NCBI GenBank assembly: GCA_963920575.1
Contig: OY986964.1
Location: 35,447,825-35,511,824, forward strand
DNA: 64,000 nucleotides
DNA from: Narthecium ossifragum
Lineage: Eukaryota; Streptophyta; Magnoliopsida; Dioscoreales; Nartheciaceae
Direction of reading: 5' to 3'
Shown here: one piece after another, positions 36,546 to 49,461 of the stretch
Position numbering within the stretch: position 1 is the first letter of the stretch
Layout: every line of letters begins with the position of its first letter
Made by a program: the position numbers and the translations under genes
Notes under the pieces: generated by a model
The model's input: only the letters and a program-made list of their open reading frames with translations
What the model was told of the DNA's origin: nothing
Database searches by the model: none

Positions 36546-36710
36546 TTGATCTATGAGGGTAGTTAATCCCTCTACAGCACCTTCCAAGACAAGGATAGTG
36601 TGTACATTATTTTCAGAGGTAACCTGGTGCCAGTCAGGTACCTTGTCCTGTAAAAATATAGATAAATGGTCCAACCCTTTTGCTGTGAATGACTCGCACT
36701 ATATAATGAT

Positions 36711-37686
36711 TAGGGGTGGCAATTCGGGTCATAACCCGTGAACCTGACCCGATTCGAGATAAACGGGTTTGGGTCGACCCGTTTATGACTCGTGAATAGA
36801 CGGGTCAATCCGTTTACCCGTTTAAGTTTAAGGCTTGCTAACCTCCATCTCTCCTCTATTTCTTTTTTTCCCTTCTCTTCTCACTCTCTTCTCCCTCGAT
36901 CGCCTCTCCTCTACTTCTCCCTCGATTGCCCAGTCACGTTTCTTCTCTGCCAATCTCTTCTCCGGTTTCACCTTGAACAGCGACCCACCTCTTGACGGTG
37001 ACTCTCGAGGCCGATCTCTTCTCCCCTGACTTCCTCGAGGCCGATCTCTTTTCCCTCGGCTTTCTCGAGGCTGATCTCTTCTCCCCGTGAACGGCGAACC
37101 ACCTCTCGACGACTACCATCGCGGCCTCGCCCCACTCCAACCGATCCATGGCTGAGATCCTCAACGTCATCCCCTCCTCCTCCGCGCCTTCTCGGCTAAA
37201 ACCCTAACCTGCACTCCCCATCAATCTCCTCCCCTCCCGGCTACGTCTTGGCGTCAACGGTGAAGGTGAGGGTAACCGGCGGTGAAAAGAGGTTGGTGAC
37301 GGTAGAGAGGAAGGAGAAGAAGATAGGTGGCGAAGAAGGAGGTTGATGGTGAAGAGGTCCATGGAGAAGAAGATAGGCGACGAAGATAGAATCTCCTCCC
37401 CTCCCAGCTACTTCTTGTTTGGTTTTTTTTTTGTTTTTTTTTGCTCTCCTTCATTCATGCCATGAGAGCATGAGAGGGAGGATGGAGGCTCTGGCTGGTC
37501 GATGGTGAAGAGGTCGGAGGGCCCGACCCGTTTAATAAACGGGTTAGACGGGTCGGATTTGAAAATTTGATCCGTTTATTAAACGGGTCGGGTTTGAAAA
37601 TTTGATCCATTTATTAAACGGGTCAGGTTCAAGTTGAGTCTTTTGTCGAGATATTGGGTCTCCGTGAACCCGAATTGCCACCCCTA
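36711..37686. mobile_element. hAT-type MITE with ACCCG-rich fold-back ends
   Basis: The 976-bp element between LNK1-like and SPT4 genes has ends TAGGGGTGGCAATTCGGGT and its inverse ACCCGAATTGCCACCCCTA, a perfect 19-bp inverted repeat. The flanks ATAATGAT and ACAATGAT agree at 7 of 8 positions. AAACGGGT/ACCCGTTT words repeat near both ends. The middle is a pyrimidine-rich stretch with TTCTCCCTCGA-type repeats and no credible protein. Confidence 0.85.
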
Positions 37687-37944
37687 ACAATGATATGTAT
37701 GCCCAAAGTTGGTGGTACTACTTAATTGTTACCTTTCATTCCCATCACGTTCTGCAGTTTCTTACTTCTCATTAAGCCCTCAACTCTCTGGATACTTGTC
37801 AATTCTACTCGCACTACAATGATATGTATGCCCAAAGTTGGTGGTACTACTTAATTGTTTCCTTCCATTCCCATCACGTTCTGCAGTTTCTTACTTCTCA
37901 TTAAGCTCCCAACTCTCTGGATACTTGTCAAATCTAAAACTTGT
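37687..37944. repeat. 129-bp tandem duplication next to the MITE
   Basis: The unit beginning ACAATGATATGTATGCCCAA occurs at 37687 and again at 37816 with only a few differences. The first copy directly abuts the hAT-type MITE. Confidence 0.88.
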
Positions 37945-38257
37945 TAATGGATGTTGTTATTCCTAATTATGTTGAAGATTAGTAGGTTTGTTCTTTCATA
38001 GCTTTGTAGGTGTTAGCCTCTTTGGCTTAATTCTTCACACAAAAAAAAAAAGTCCTATGGAACACCGAGCACATCAACCTCGCTGTCGGAATCGAATGGA
38101 GCAACTTTCGGGCTATTGGAGATCCATCGGCACCTCGAGCCCGACAACCCGATACGTATTTGATCAAGACTATCGCGACCCGGTTGGCTATCCAGCGCCA
38201 TAAAGTAGAGCGGGAACCCCACGGCGAGCGCCTGCCGGGAGTACAGTGGTAGCAAAG

Positions 38258-40872
38258 ATGGCGGGCGGGAAGCGAGGGGCGTACATGCCGGTAGATGAGG
38301 AGGAGAGGGCGGCGGCATTCGCCCAGATTCCTACCAGCTTTGGGCACGAGCTTAGGGCTTGCCTCCGATGCAGGCTGGTCAAGACCTATGATCAGGTTAA
38401 TCGTCCTGATTTCGATATCATTTTCGTCGATCTCTAGGGTTTAGGTTTTCAATTTCCCTCCTTTTTGTCTGGCTTTTTATGGTTATTCGTTCCATTTCAA
38501 GGCTAGGGTTTTGGATATCTTGGCACGTAGTATCTTGAATGCTTTTGCTTTGTTGTTCGGAATAGTGATCATGGAAGGTTTAGATTACGTTTAGTCTTCT
38601 CGCAATATGGAACTGCTTTGAGCGGAAAGTGGAGTTTTTATTCATAACGTCATTGGCTCAACTTATATTTTCATCCGTAGTTTCTACAACTATTAGAGGT
38701 ATCAAGTCATGTAAAAAACTAGGGAAGACTTGTAGAGTTAGATGGAAGTAAAAAATAATTGAAAGCCTTATCATGCTGCCTGGATCTCGTGGTCCTGTTT
38801 GGGGTTTTGGTGTGCTTGGACTACTTAAATAGGTTTCGAGTAAGGAAAAGAAGGTTGTGTTCTACTGCAGGAGAAATGCTTGTGCAAAATAAACAGAATA
38901 CAACATGACTTGAAGCATTTCGTACTTTAAACTCGAAGAAAAGAAATTTTGGTCTCCTAAATAGTCCTTGCCTTTTTTAAACTGGTTTTATCTCAGTTTA
39001 TTGATTAGACTGGATTGATAACCTATGTTTATGGTGAAGGATTTTGTATTCCTGTTCTCCGACGTTTTTATATATTATTAGTTAGTATTATGAACTTCAG
39101 ATTGTTCCTGTCTTGTTAATATATATTGTGGACATTTCGTATGTATCATGGCTGACTTTTGCTCATACTTTAATTTGCTGGCGCCTCCGTTTTTGTATCT
39201 GAAAGGTAAAGGAATCACATAAATGTAAGGGTCAGCATGAAATGGACTTTGACAGTCTTACATTTTTCGTTTCCTTCCTCTCCTCTTCGGATAGGTAGGC
39301 TTTTGTTTCTATTTTGACTGATACGTGCACATATTCTTTCCTTTTCCATTCTTCTGTGCTTATTACTGCTTGTTGTTTCCTTTAAACAGTTCAGGGAATC
39401 AGGTTGTGAAAATTGCCCCTTCTTGGAAATGGATAAAGAGCATGATAATGTTGTGAACTGCACTACTCCGAATTTCACAGGGTAGGTAATATTCTTCTGT
39501 TTGGCCATTGATTCTGTCTTAGTAAATACTGGCAAGTATCTCTCCCAAAATATGTGGGAACTTTTATACTTGAATCTCTATGAGGTTTTTCACCAATGTA
39601 TTTTCTGACATAAATTGATCTCATCTGGTGTGGAATCTACAAGGAAAGACAACCCCTCCAAATACGATACCTTTCCGGGGGCATGAAGTGCCAATGTCTC
39701 GAGAAATTCACAGTATGGATTGCAAAACCCTATCTATCTGGCTAAGGGTTGTTGAATCTTCTAGATTCCCGCCTACCTTTGGAGTGAAAGCCATAAAGCA
39801 AAGAATGCTCAGAAGTTTGTTTTGCAAAAGATGTCTAACTGAGAACTGCTGTCTATTCTCGTAGTGTTCTTTTTGTCTGTATTATCACTTGTGCTATTCT
39901 TGAATTCCAATGTCTTTTTTTAGCCTCCTTAAATGTTAACAAGAATCAGTTTTCTTTTATTTTTTCAAAGCCTCTGTCTGAAGTTAATGTGAAAAAACAG
40001 CAGAAAATGGAGTGATTCTCAATTCTTCCTGTTTTCAGGATAATTTCTGTAATGGACCCAACTAGAAGCTGGGCTGCTCGATGGCTGAGAATTGGTATGT
40101 TCTACACTAAGTATGACCAGCCTTTGCTTCAGGCTAACTGATGAGAGGATGCTAGTTTAAGTTGCTATCATATGCAGTACGCGCATAAACATACCTTTTG
40201 CCGTCAGTGAACTCATTCTATTTCTGCTATTTCCTACTAGTTAATTTGAGAATAAGGTCCTTTAGTGCTGCACATATACTGGAAGCTTGACGTATTTAAG
40301 GCTGCTTTACAGATTTTGCTGTTACTAATGCAGCATATAAATATCTCCCTGAGAGGAGTAATATTTGAACAAGAGGATTAAATATATAAGTGAATAGACT
40401 AGCGAAGCACAAGTAGTCTCAAATGGTTTCAATATAAGGATAGTTGAACTGTTTATCCAGTAACATTTTGGGAGATCATTAGATGAAATATAACTCATGC
40501 AGTTAGTTTGTCACTTTCCACTGGAATGGCAGAGACTTTGAGCATAAATTGCCCAATTACAGGACGTTTTCCTTTTCTAGTGGTGAATTTGACCATATAA
40601 ATTGCAATCAATTTACCTTTCTGGGTTTTAATGATGCATTGAATTTTCAGGAAAGTTCATCCCCGGATGTTACACGCTGGCAGTTTCTGAGGATCTTCCA
40701 GAAGAGTATCAGGTTTGTGTTTGTTAGGTCACAAAGTTTATAATCTCCAGTGTATTAAGCCTGCCCATTGAAGCTTGATGCTGTTTTCAAAATGGCAATG
40801 AGTTCTTTCTCTCTAATGCAGGCTATTTGTGCTGACCATAATGTCCAATACGTGGCTCCAAAACGCACATGA
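38258..40872 (+). CDS. SPT4: Transcription elongation factor SPT4 homologue
   Basis: SPT4 pairs with SPT5 to form DSIF, which controls RNA polymerase II processivity in the nucleus. Exons are 38258-38395, 39390-39481, 40039-40094, 40651-40712 and 40822-40872, joining to 132 aa. Key features are IPTSFGHELRACLRCRLVKT, giving CxxC, and ESGCENCPF, giving the second CxxC of the zinc finger. TPNFTG, IISVMDPTRSWAARWLRIG and the C-terminal QYVAPKRT complete the NusG-contact fold. The N-terminus MAGGKRGAYMPVDEEERAAA is somewhat longer than in other SPT4 proteins (about 115-120 aa). The ATG chosen gives the usual MAGG start. Confidence 0.94.
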
Positions 40873-42040
40873 ATTGTGGAAGAAGTGCTTTATGCCTGGT
40901 GAAAAGGGCTGTATGCTACCTTACAAGAATATTGGATTGACCTTTTCCTATTGCAGACGGTATCACTTCTCTAATGGAGAAATGTGCTGCAAAACCACAA
41001 GCATAGACCTTTAATCATGTAATTTAAACTTTTTAATGGAATGAATAGCTTAAGTCTTGGCTTCGACCCTAGCTTATGTAGAACTCATGCATGCTTATGG
41101 TTATGCCTATCTCGAATGATGGCTCGATTGTATGGAAGAATGTTTAGCAGAATTAGTCTTGATGTGGAATTATCAGAATGTTCCTGAAAATTTGAAGCAT
41201 TGGCATAGCCATAAACAGAAAGAAAATTGGGTATCGATAGCTTAATTTTATTCAGTACGTCAGATTATCATTCGGAGTGATTCTTGGGAAGTTAATGTTT
41301 TTAATGGGTTTTGTACTTGAAGTGCAGGCACCGAATTCCTTCTCAAGGAGATATGGTTTCATGTGCTCGATCTGGTTTGTGTTGTTCATGTATGTAAATA
41401 GGGAGTTCGATGGGGAGGCGGACTGGGTTGCCAAGTGTTATCGGCACTCCATGCCCACTTTTGAGTAGGTTTCTGTTGCACGACCTTTGCTTTCTGCAGG
41501 GTACTCTGTTGGTTTGTAAATGTACCAGGGTCCTGTGTTTCATGTATGTAATTAGGGAGGTGGACTAGGTTAGTTTGCCAACACCAGTTTTGAGTGGCTT
41601 TCTGCTGCAGGACCTCTGCTTTTCGCTGGTTGGTTTGTATCTTGTAAGAGTCTCTTGTTGCTATGCTATGCTATGCTATGCCTGCTAAAAAATCAAATTT
41701 TAGCAACCAACTCGAAAACTGTAAAGCCAACCATTTGTGATTTAACTCGCATTAGATTTTAGTAGCAGACCCTATAAAAGAAAGTAATATCAATCAAATT
41801 GCGGTGCTATTATTCCATCCTGTGGTTTAGATCTGACTCTGAACGAGTCAATTCGTGTCCAACTAGGCTGAATGCGTTCGGCTAGCCAATCCATGGGCCT
41901 AGAAGATCTTATTACGGAGTTCACCCCGGCCCACTCGGGCCCTTTCGATATCTCGAGCAGACTCTTGAATCTTGGTTGGTATAAACGGTAATTAAAACCG
42001 AAAGCCAGGGCTAATATATTGTACCACATATCTCATCGCG
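40873..42040. other. Intergenic SPT4-SC35, no gene seen
   Basis: Contains the SPT4 3' flank. Short imperfect repeats near 41460-41620 share GAGTAGGTTTCTG/GAGTGGCTTTCTG and GTACCAGG-type words, a local duplication of about 125 bp. No coding potential was recognised. Confidence 0.4.
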
Positions 42041-42043
42041 CTC

Positions 42044-42050
42044 TATATAA
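42044..42050 (+). promoter_or_regulatory. Putative TATA box of the SC35 gene
   Basis: TATATAA within GCTCTATATAATAGG, about 125 bp upstream of the ATG, followed by a leader with AAACCCTAACCCTA. That telobox-like motif is common in plant translation and RNA-processing genes. Confidence 0.5.
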
Positions 42051-42170
42051 TAGGATCTCATCCACACGAGCGGCCGAGTGAGTGGTTCTTCAAGAAAGTT
42101 TCACTGCCATCCGTCTTTACCGAAACCCTAACCCTAGAAGCGCCACCCCACTCTCTCTCGTCGGCTGGGG

Positions 42171-45100
42171 ATGTCGCACTTCGGTCGATCGGGTCCGCCG
42201 GACATCAAGGACACCTACTCCCTCCTCGTCCTCAACATCACCTTCCGTGAGTATCCCTCTTTCCATTCTATTCCATTAGTCCCTCTCTCGCACCCTTTCT
42301 TCTCATGATTCATAGCTATTGTCGCTCTTAAAACTCATCTCCCGCTTGTAGGGACCACGGCTGATGACCTCTACCCACTCTTCGACAAGTACGGCAAGGT
42401 CGTAGACGTCTTCATCCCGCGGGATCGAAGGTGAGGCCTGAGATCCCTCTCTTTAGCCTAGATGTGGTATTTACGCTGTTTTGTTGGTTCTTGTGTTTTT
42501 CAGCGATGGAATTAGCTTGATTGGTTTGTTTCTTGGATCAATAGGACTGGGGACTCGCGGGGATTCGCATTTGTTAGGTACAAATATGCGGATGAGGCGC
42601 AGAAGGCTGTGGAGAGACTCGATGGTGGTTTTTCTTTCTTTGTTTTTTGGATAGGATGGATGCTTAAGTTGGTTTCCGATAGACAAAGTTCTATCATTTC
42701 TAGTTTTTTATTGATATGTTGATGGATTGGATGTGTAGGAAGGAACGTAGATGGACGGAATATCATGGTTCAATTTGCAAAGTATGGGCCTAATGCAGAA
42801 CGAATGTAAGTTGCAGAATAAAATCATTGAATTAGGGAGATTTGTTTGATTAGCTGATACTTTAGATTATGCATTTCTTTTATATTTTTTATGTGATTCT
42901 ATTCACTCTAGGATCAACGTTGAGAAGAGTGTGCACAATGCCGAATTCTAATAGTTGACTTGTAAATGAGCACTGCTGATTGCTATTTTGGAACGTTACC
43001 ACGTTTCTTTAACTTTGTAGTTTAATTAAGGATCTACAGATAGCAGATTTCCATATTTTCAGGGATCAAAATGAGACTTCAGAGAGCAGCGTAGTCCTCG
43101 GATGAATTGCGTACTGAGATGGGTTGCTCGTCGTAGATGCTTATAGATCCTATCGTGTAAGCATTTACAGACTGGGGTGATACTATTGCTTCACTTTAGT
43201 CTCTTTTCGAGACAACATTGTGAATACAACAATCTAGTATTGCAGGGAACCAAGGTAATTCAAACCCATATTTTGTTTGGTGTAGCTTTAGTTCTACAAT
43301 AGGTGAACTTCTTACCAGACGGGTGGATATAAATATGGAAAAGCAGAGATGGAAAGAAGAAAATGAACAATAAGCAATTTGGAATTAAGACAAGGTAGAG
43401 GGAACAGGAAATGAAATGTTGGATTGCACTTGAGGGCACGATACTTCCGATCAATAGAATCAGCAGTTACCAATGCTGGTGTAGTATGGAAGGTATTAAA
43501 TAGAAGTACTACAAAGGGTAAGAATGAAATGAAGACGATCAATCTCGGTAAGAGAAAATCTTGAGAATAGTGGAAGAAGCTACATATACTAGGATGACAT
43601 TTTGATGACACTTAGTGCTGGTTATTAAATAGGTCCCTACTTAGCCTAATCTTTTCAATAAAAAAGCTGCTTAATTATAACAGTGATAGCAATCATGTGA
43701 AAAATGAATCTAAACCAACCTATTTCCTTGTCCATTACAATTCATACTTTTTCCTACTTAGCCTAATATTTCCATGAAAAAGCTACTTAATTATAACAGT
43801 GATGGCAATCATGTAAAATAAATCTAAACCAGCTTATTTCCTTATCCATCACAATTTATACTTTTTAAGCTACTTAATTATGTACAAACTTGCTTGGCCT
43901 ACTTGTATGATATTATTTCAGTGTCTGAGCATTTTTTTTTTTAAGCAAAAGGAGGTTTCTTATTGTGTGCTAACCATTGTTGAGTGTTAAACTAGAAGAA
44001 ATGACTATTCATCCTTCAATCATATTATTGCCTTGTCAACTTGTCATATTTTTGTTCAAATCTTGCTTGGTGTCTTCTTTTTACAGATGGAGTACTTCGT
44101 ATGGTGATCTTAGTTGCCACCATTTTAGCTGACAGGGCAATTTTATTTCTATATGATCTTTGCCGTTTTGTGTTTGCTTTTTTTCATTTTCTGTTAATCA
44201 CACAAGTTATTAGGAGAATTATGTAGTTCATGAGTTGAGTGATGAAGCATAGAAGTGCTTCAAGGTATAATTAAAAGCATACTGGTAAGACCGACATCAT
44301 GGCTAAATGTTTCGGGCCAAAAAAACAATCAGATGTGTGCCCATTGACCATGATACAGAGGAGAATGTTTAGTTGTATGTGTGACAAAACTATGAAGAAT
44401 TAGATGAACACATTGTTATACGAAGTGTACGAGTTTCATCAGTTGAGTGTAAGGATTGTGCATGTGTAAGTTAGATCCTGAGGTAGAGAAGATTTCACTG
44501 CATGGAATGAAGATCTGGACATGCATTGAAGCAGAATGTAGGAATTAGTAGACCAAGCACATGATAAGAATGACTGGCAAAGTAGGATTCATAATGCTAC
44601 CCTGCATGACTGCCGTGAGTTCAGTTTGTCATATTAATGAATAAAGTGATATTATCCGAATCCTGGGACGCTCTTAAGCTATTTCATGAGATTTTTCTAG
44701 TAATTTCTTTGAGTTGACTAAGTGCGTAATGTTGGCTTTGATTGGATGGTCTGAAGCTTTTCCTTTTATCTGCTTTTCTTTTGCACTCTATATTAATAGT
44801 GTGCAGGTTAATATTCTTACTTCCATATCTAGCAGCCATAAAGGAAGAATTGTGGAAGCAATACCAAAAGCAAGGGGAAGGTCAAGAAGCCGTAGCCCTC
44901 GGCCCAGGTAAGTTTCCTTTTGTGGAAACAACACTCCAGCACGTCTTTATGTTGTGTACGGCAAAAGCACAATCAGGATTTGCTTTCTTTGGATTGACTT
45001 GTAGTATTTTTTATTTCAGCACGAATAAGTTTATTTTGTAGAACATCATGGTGAGCTAGGTTAAATAATCTCTTCATGCAGGATTTATGGTTCTTATTGG

Positions 45101-46361
45101 TTAACAAGATCTCAGTTGCTGCTTTGTATGATTGGTTGTTAAGCTAAGAGTCTTTTGATGCGTGATAAACTGGTATTATTGTATTGTTGCTTATTCATTA
45201 ATTTTGCCAGTAATTTTGTGAGATGTGTGGTATATCTTTTTGCTGTCATGTCCATTTTATTGTTGTTGCCTGTCGAGTCCCTTGTTCACATGATTATTCA
45301 TTTTGCTTATTCATTTTGTCGTTGCTGTTAGGTTCATTATTGTTTAATGATGAACTGATTACGGCACTTGCATGGCATGGTATTTCCTTGCACTACACGC
45401 CTTTCCTCAAACACATGGCCTATAGGCTGTATGATATTGTCATTGCAAGAACAAGTTAATTAACAATTTAAACATGACATAACTTCAGTGTTGAAGTCCT
45501 GGCCTTTGGGGTAAGAAAAGGTCAAACCGAAATAGAGATGATCATTATCAGGCCTAAGAAATCTAGCTTCTTGGTTTATGGTCAACTACCATCACCCATT
45601 CTGAGAGGCGAATGATCCTTTTCCAAGATATGACATAGTTTCTAACGAAAAGCATGTGTGAATATCTGAAACCATTGCCAACAAACAATGTTAAAATCTG
45701 TGTATGGTAATCATTGATCTGTAATACTCTGTATATAATATAAGAGTATTAGGGTTGATTACTGATAGATGAAGGTATCTCATATAGGCACCGAGATGAT
45801 TATCGAGATAAAGATCATAAAAGACGGAGCCGCAGTCGGAGCAGAGGGAGGTCTGAGCGTGACAAGTACTATGACAAGGAAAGAGACTATCATCGTCGAA
45901 GCAGGAGCCGTAGTATGAGCCCTGATTATGACAGAGGCCGTGGTCGGGCCAGGATCGATGATGAGCGAAGCAGGAGCAGGAGCCATTCTTATGAGAGGTA
46001 TCGCTCTTCAGAATTCTGCTTTAACCTTTTTAAATACCATTTTTTGTTTATGAGAATTCGTTGTTAGCAGCGCATCGCCTGTTCGACGTAGCTACAGTCC
46101 TCGAAGGAGCCCATCTCCTCGGAAAACACCACCCATTCGTGATGAAGGTCCTGATAGAGACAGTGATGGTGGACGTTCTCCACCTTCCAAAAGCATATCT
46201 CCTCAAGGCCGTCGTGCAGATTCACGAAGTCCATCCCATTCTGCTGAGGTACTTATCTACAATTTTCTTCAGTTTTTCATTGCTGACTCACATATTCCCT
46301 GTCTACATTATCTTGGCTAGTCTAATCATTTTTCTGCTGTGGGATCATTTGGCAGGATTAA
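42171..46361 (+). CDS. SC35: Serine/arginine-rich splicing factor SC35
   Basis: SC35 (SRSF2 type) is a nuclear splice-site selection factor. Exons are 42171-42246, 42352-42430, 42545-42624, 42739-42805, 44836-44907, 45788-45997, 46071-46248 and 46356-46361, giving 255 aa in a consistent frame. The N-terminal RRM has RNP2-like SLLVLNITF and RNP1 RGFAFVRYK. From residue about 115 follows an RS domain (RGRSRSRSPRPR, RRSRSRSRGRSE, RRSYSPRRSPSPRK). The last exon is inferred as a minimal GAT-TAA after a GGCAG acceptor, because it closes the frame; another tail is possible. Intron 4 (42806-44835) is 2 kb. Long introns at this position are typical of plant SR genes and often feed regulated splicing. 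Confidence 0.9.
43632..43868. repeat. 118-bp tandem duplication in SC35 intron 4
   Basis: Two copies start with CCTACTTAGCCTAAT near 43634 and 43753. They share GCTACTTAATTATAACAGTG-like sequence and CCTATTTCCTT/GCTTATTTCCTT, differing at scattered positions. Confidence 0.8.
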
Positions 46362-48446
46362 TCATTCGATGCTCGAGGCTGCTTTTCTGTCAGATCTTTT
46401 TGGGGTTTTGGGTGAGAGTTTGAAAGGATTGGACTTCTTCTAAGGTCTAAATTTTACTCTTGAAGTTAGCATATGCTTCTACTTATACTTGTTCTGGTTC
46501 CTAGAGTCCTTGTAATTTTTGTTATGGGGGGAGGGATGTTAGGCTTGAAGTGTCCTAGAAGATTATAATGTCTTGTGATACTTTGTATGCTTTCTGCTAC
46601 TCATCTTTTAGCTTTCTTTCTTAAATTTGCTCTTGACTGGATTATATGGTTAGTACACCTCTAACTTGTGGTGGACTATATCCTGAACCTTTCTAGTTCT
46701 GTTCGAGAAAAGACTTAATGGCTGATTAAGCTGGTGCTGTTTGATGATGTTCGTTTTGATGTTGATGATGGTGACATGATGATATGAGATGATGGTTGGT
46801 GATGATGACGGTGATAATTTTCATATCGATGCTGCTAACAAGATTTTGCTGTCTCGACATCCAATATGCAAAAGATGGTTGCAGCATTTCTGCTTGGTAC
46901 GATGTTTTAGAATTTACCATGAGTTCATGATTGGTAAGGATCATGTTCACTTCGTTTTTACAGTCTTGCCCCTAGATTTTTTTTTTCTTTTTGGTTTCCT
47001 CTGATTATGTTGCCCAATGGTGTTTCAATTTTCTGATCCCGAAGGGAGTAATTGTAGCTGTGATGGCCATGTCGCACCCCACCCCACCCCCAAAGCATGA
47101 TGCTGTTGTGTCTGGATTATGTGTGGCGTTAATAGGCCATACATCATGACTAGACGCAGCAGTCACCCGTCCTGTAGCTGAAAAGTGTGAGAGATGGGGA
47201 AGGGTTGGTGGGGGATGCTTGTTCTATTGGCTGGTGGAAGCTGTTGCCGCCCTTTGTAGCTGCAGAAAAGTTGGGTCGAGTTTGGTGTCTTTTCTGGTGC
47301 TGATTTGGGCAGTTGCTGTATTGCATTCACCAATGCTTTTCTTCTTATTAGTTTAGCTGTTACTTTGTCCATAGAGTATTCTCATCGCTAACCTATTTTT
47401 AATAGATCATAAAATTAACCATAGTGATGTTAGTTTACTTTTGCTGCTCGTTGGGTGTAGCTTGCATATCGCATTTGGCTTCATGGTTCCGGATAACCAA
47501 TGCTTACTGTTTGCCTGTTATATTGTGATCAGACTTGGTTATTTGGCCTGAAATTATCATTATGCCAGACTCTTCTTGTGATATCCTATCTTCTGGTAGT
47601 CTGAGTCTGTTTTTGATGCTAACTTAAGTTGTTGCTTCTAAAAATGATTGTGCAATTGAACAGGATCAGTATTTCCAGGTTCTGAAATCTAATTGTGGTG
47701 GTTCACATCAATTGCTGATTTATCTTGGCTCATTGTATCATGCCATTCTTGTTTATATGCTATCATATATATTGCTTTTACAAGCCTATATAGCGCTTGT
47801 AGATTGTGTCCGACCTGCTTTTCTGTAGTGCAGAACTTAATGTGAAGAGTGCGGATGTCGTGTTATTGTCATGGTAAAAATGGTTAATTGTTCAAATTGT
47901 TTATTTTTTAGTGCTTGGTTTCTTTAGCGGCTCATTTCTTAGCATCTGTAATATTTTGGTTCCTTCATTGGTACTGGTATTTGAATTGCTTTCATTTGTC
48001 TGCTTCAGAAATAGACACAGGTGCTATTATAGTTCTATAGTAACAGTTGGCCAATATTTAGTAAGACGCAGTGAACCAGTAGTAGCCACTTTGGTTAAAT
48101 TTACTTTGTTGTTATAGTTGTAAGGTAGTTGATTCCCGAGTATTTTGTTTCATAGAGATCCAGGCTTTATGATCATTTTTCATGTTGAGTTGGGAGGCCT
48201 CAACTCGTAATAGTAAATGAATTGGCGTAGTCCTGCTGTTATGAATTTATAGATGTATAGGCATGACGGTATTTTCTTCTCTTGACATTTTATAAAAATA
48301 AGTTGGTGTTAATTTTTGCGTTTTAGGGCAGTGTTCATGTAGCCCATAGGCTTTTGTTGAAGTCGGTCAGGAATTTTAGTAAGATTTCCAATTTCTAGTG
48401 ATTTAGTTTCTAAACAAATTTTAAGCTACTAAAACATATAGGTTTA
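46362..48446. other. 3' flank of SC35, no gene seen
   Basis: AT-rich sequence with a GATGATG-rich stretch near 46745-46810 and a CACCCCACCCC tract near 47078. Open frames are short and unlike any family I know. Part may be SC35 3' UTR or alternative 3' exons. Confidence 0.4.
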
Positions 48447-48723
48447 GGGGGCGTTTGGTTGCTTGCATAAGCTAATGTAGTGCATTGCATTTGCTAAAGC
48501 AATGTATTGTATTGTATTGTATTGTATTCGCTAATGCAACATTTGAAGTCCTTTTTGCATTAATTGATGTATGTATCAACTAATGTAGTGGTCAATCAAA
48601 CACCCTTTTGGATTAGCTGATGCATGCATCAGTTAATACAGTGACTAATCAAATACTGGTATAGATTAAAATGTTGCATTAGCTCATGCATTCATCAGCT
48701 AATATAAGTAACCAATCGTCCTC
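48447..48723. mobile_element. Tourist-like MITE
   Basis: The ends are inverted: GGGGGCGTTTGGTTGCTT on the left pairs imperfectly with AAGTAACCAATCGTCCTC on the right. The flanks are TTA and TTG, consistent with a mutated PIF/Harbinger TTA duplication. The inside repeats CTAATGCA/TGCATCAG words and a (TATTG)n run. Confidence 0.6.
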
Positions 48724-48976
48724 TTGGTGCTTTGATTGGCACTTTCATCTGGTCTTGGACGTCGTGCATTTCACCTTGTTTGGGGTTTAAAAAAAGTTTG
48801 TGGCGTGTGGTGTGGATAGAATTGCCCATGTATTATAACCTTAGTTTTATTCCATGCTAAAGGGATGGGGTTGGGTGGGTTGTAATAGAGTGTAGTTGTA
48901 TGGCGTAGAGGGGTGCTGCCTATGTTAGCGCGACTGTTGATGATCGTGATCGTTTCAAATGAGGTTAAGATGTTGA

Positions 48977-49008
48977 TTGTGATCATTAAACCGGTTTAAT
49001 GATCACAA
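48977..49008. repeat. Perfect 32-bp palindrome
   Basis: The sequence reads the same on both strands, centred on CCGG at 48991-48994; each half-site is TTGTGATCATTAAACC or its complement. No spacer is present. Confidence 0.95.
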
Positions 49009-49461
49009 GATTGCTATCAACCTTCTCATTATGGAAATATGACCACGGTCCGAGTCAATATGGCACTCACTCCAGAGATACAAAGAAGGCTAGATCTCAT
49101 CAAACATTCCGGGAAGAGATTCTAACAGCAATTCTCAGGGAGGTTACGCTATATTTAGTTGCAGAACCAACTTGTGCTATTTTCATCCTAGTATTTGACC
49201 CTCCTAACAATCCTCTAATTAAGCTGTCCCAGCTCTTTAATTTTCGGGCCACTGATTTATGACTTGAATGATTTCAAAAACCGGAGGAGCACGGTGGTAT
49301 GGAACTAGCCATCACAGATCCTGGGAAAAATGGTCTTCACGTATAAACACAAATTCTGATCTAGCACATAGATGGAAACACATAATGAACCATTTTGCAA
49401 TACCCATGAGCACACATCTCAAGCAATGATAAAAGCAAGACATAAATTATCAGGTTCTCTC

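Noticed and set aside
36792..37454. Short frames inside the 36711 element
   Set aside because: They are pyrimidine/purine-rich translations of simple repeats with no protein-like features.
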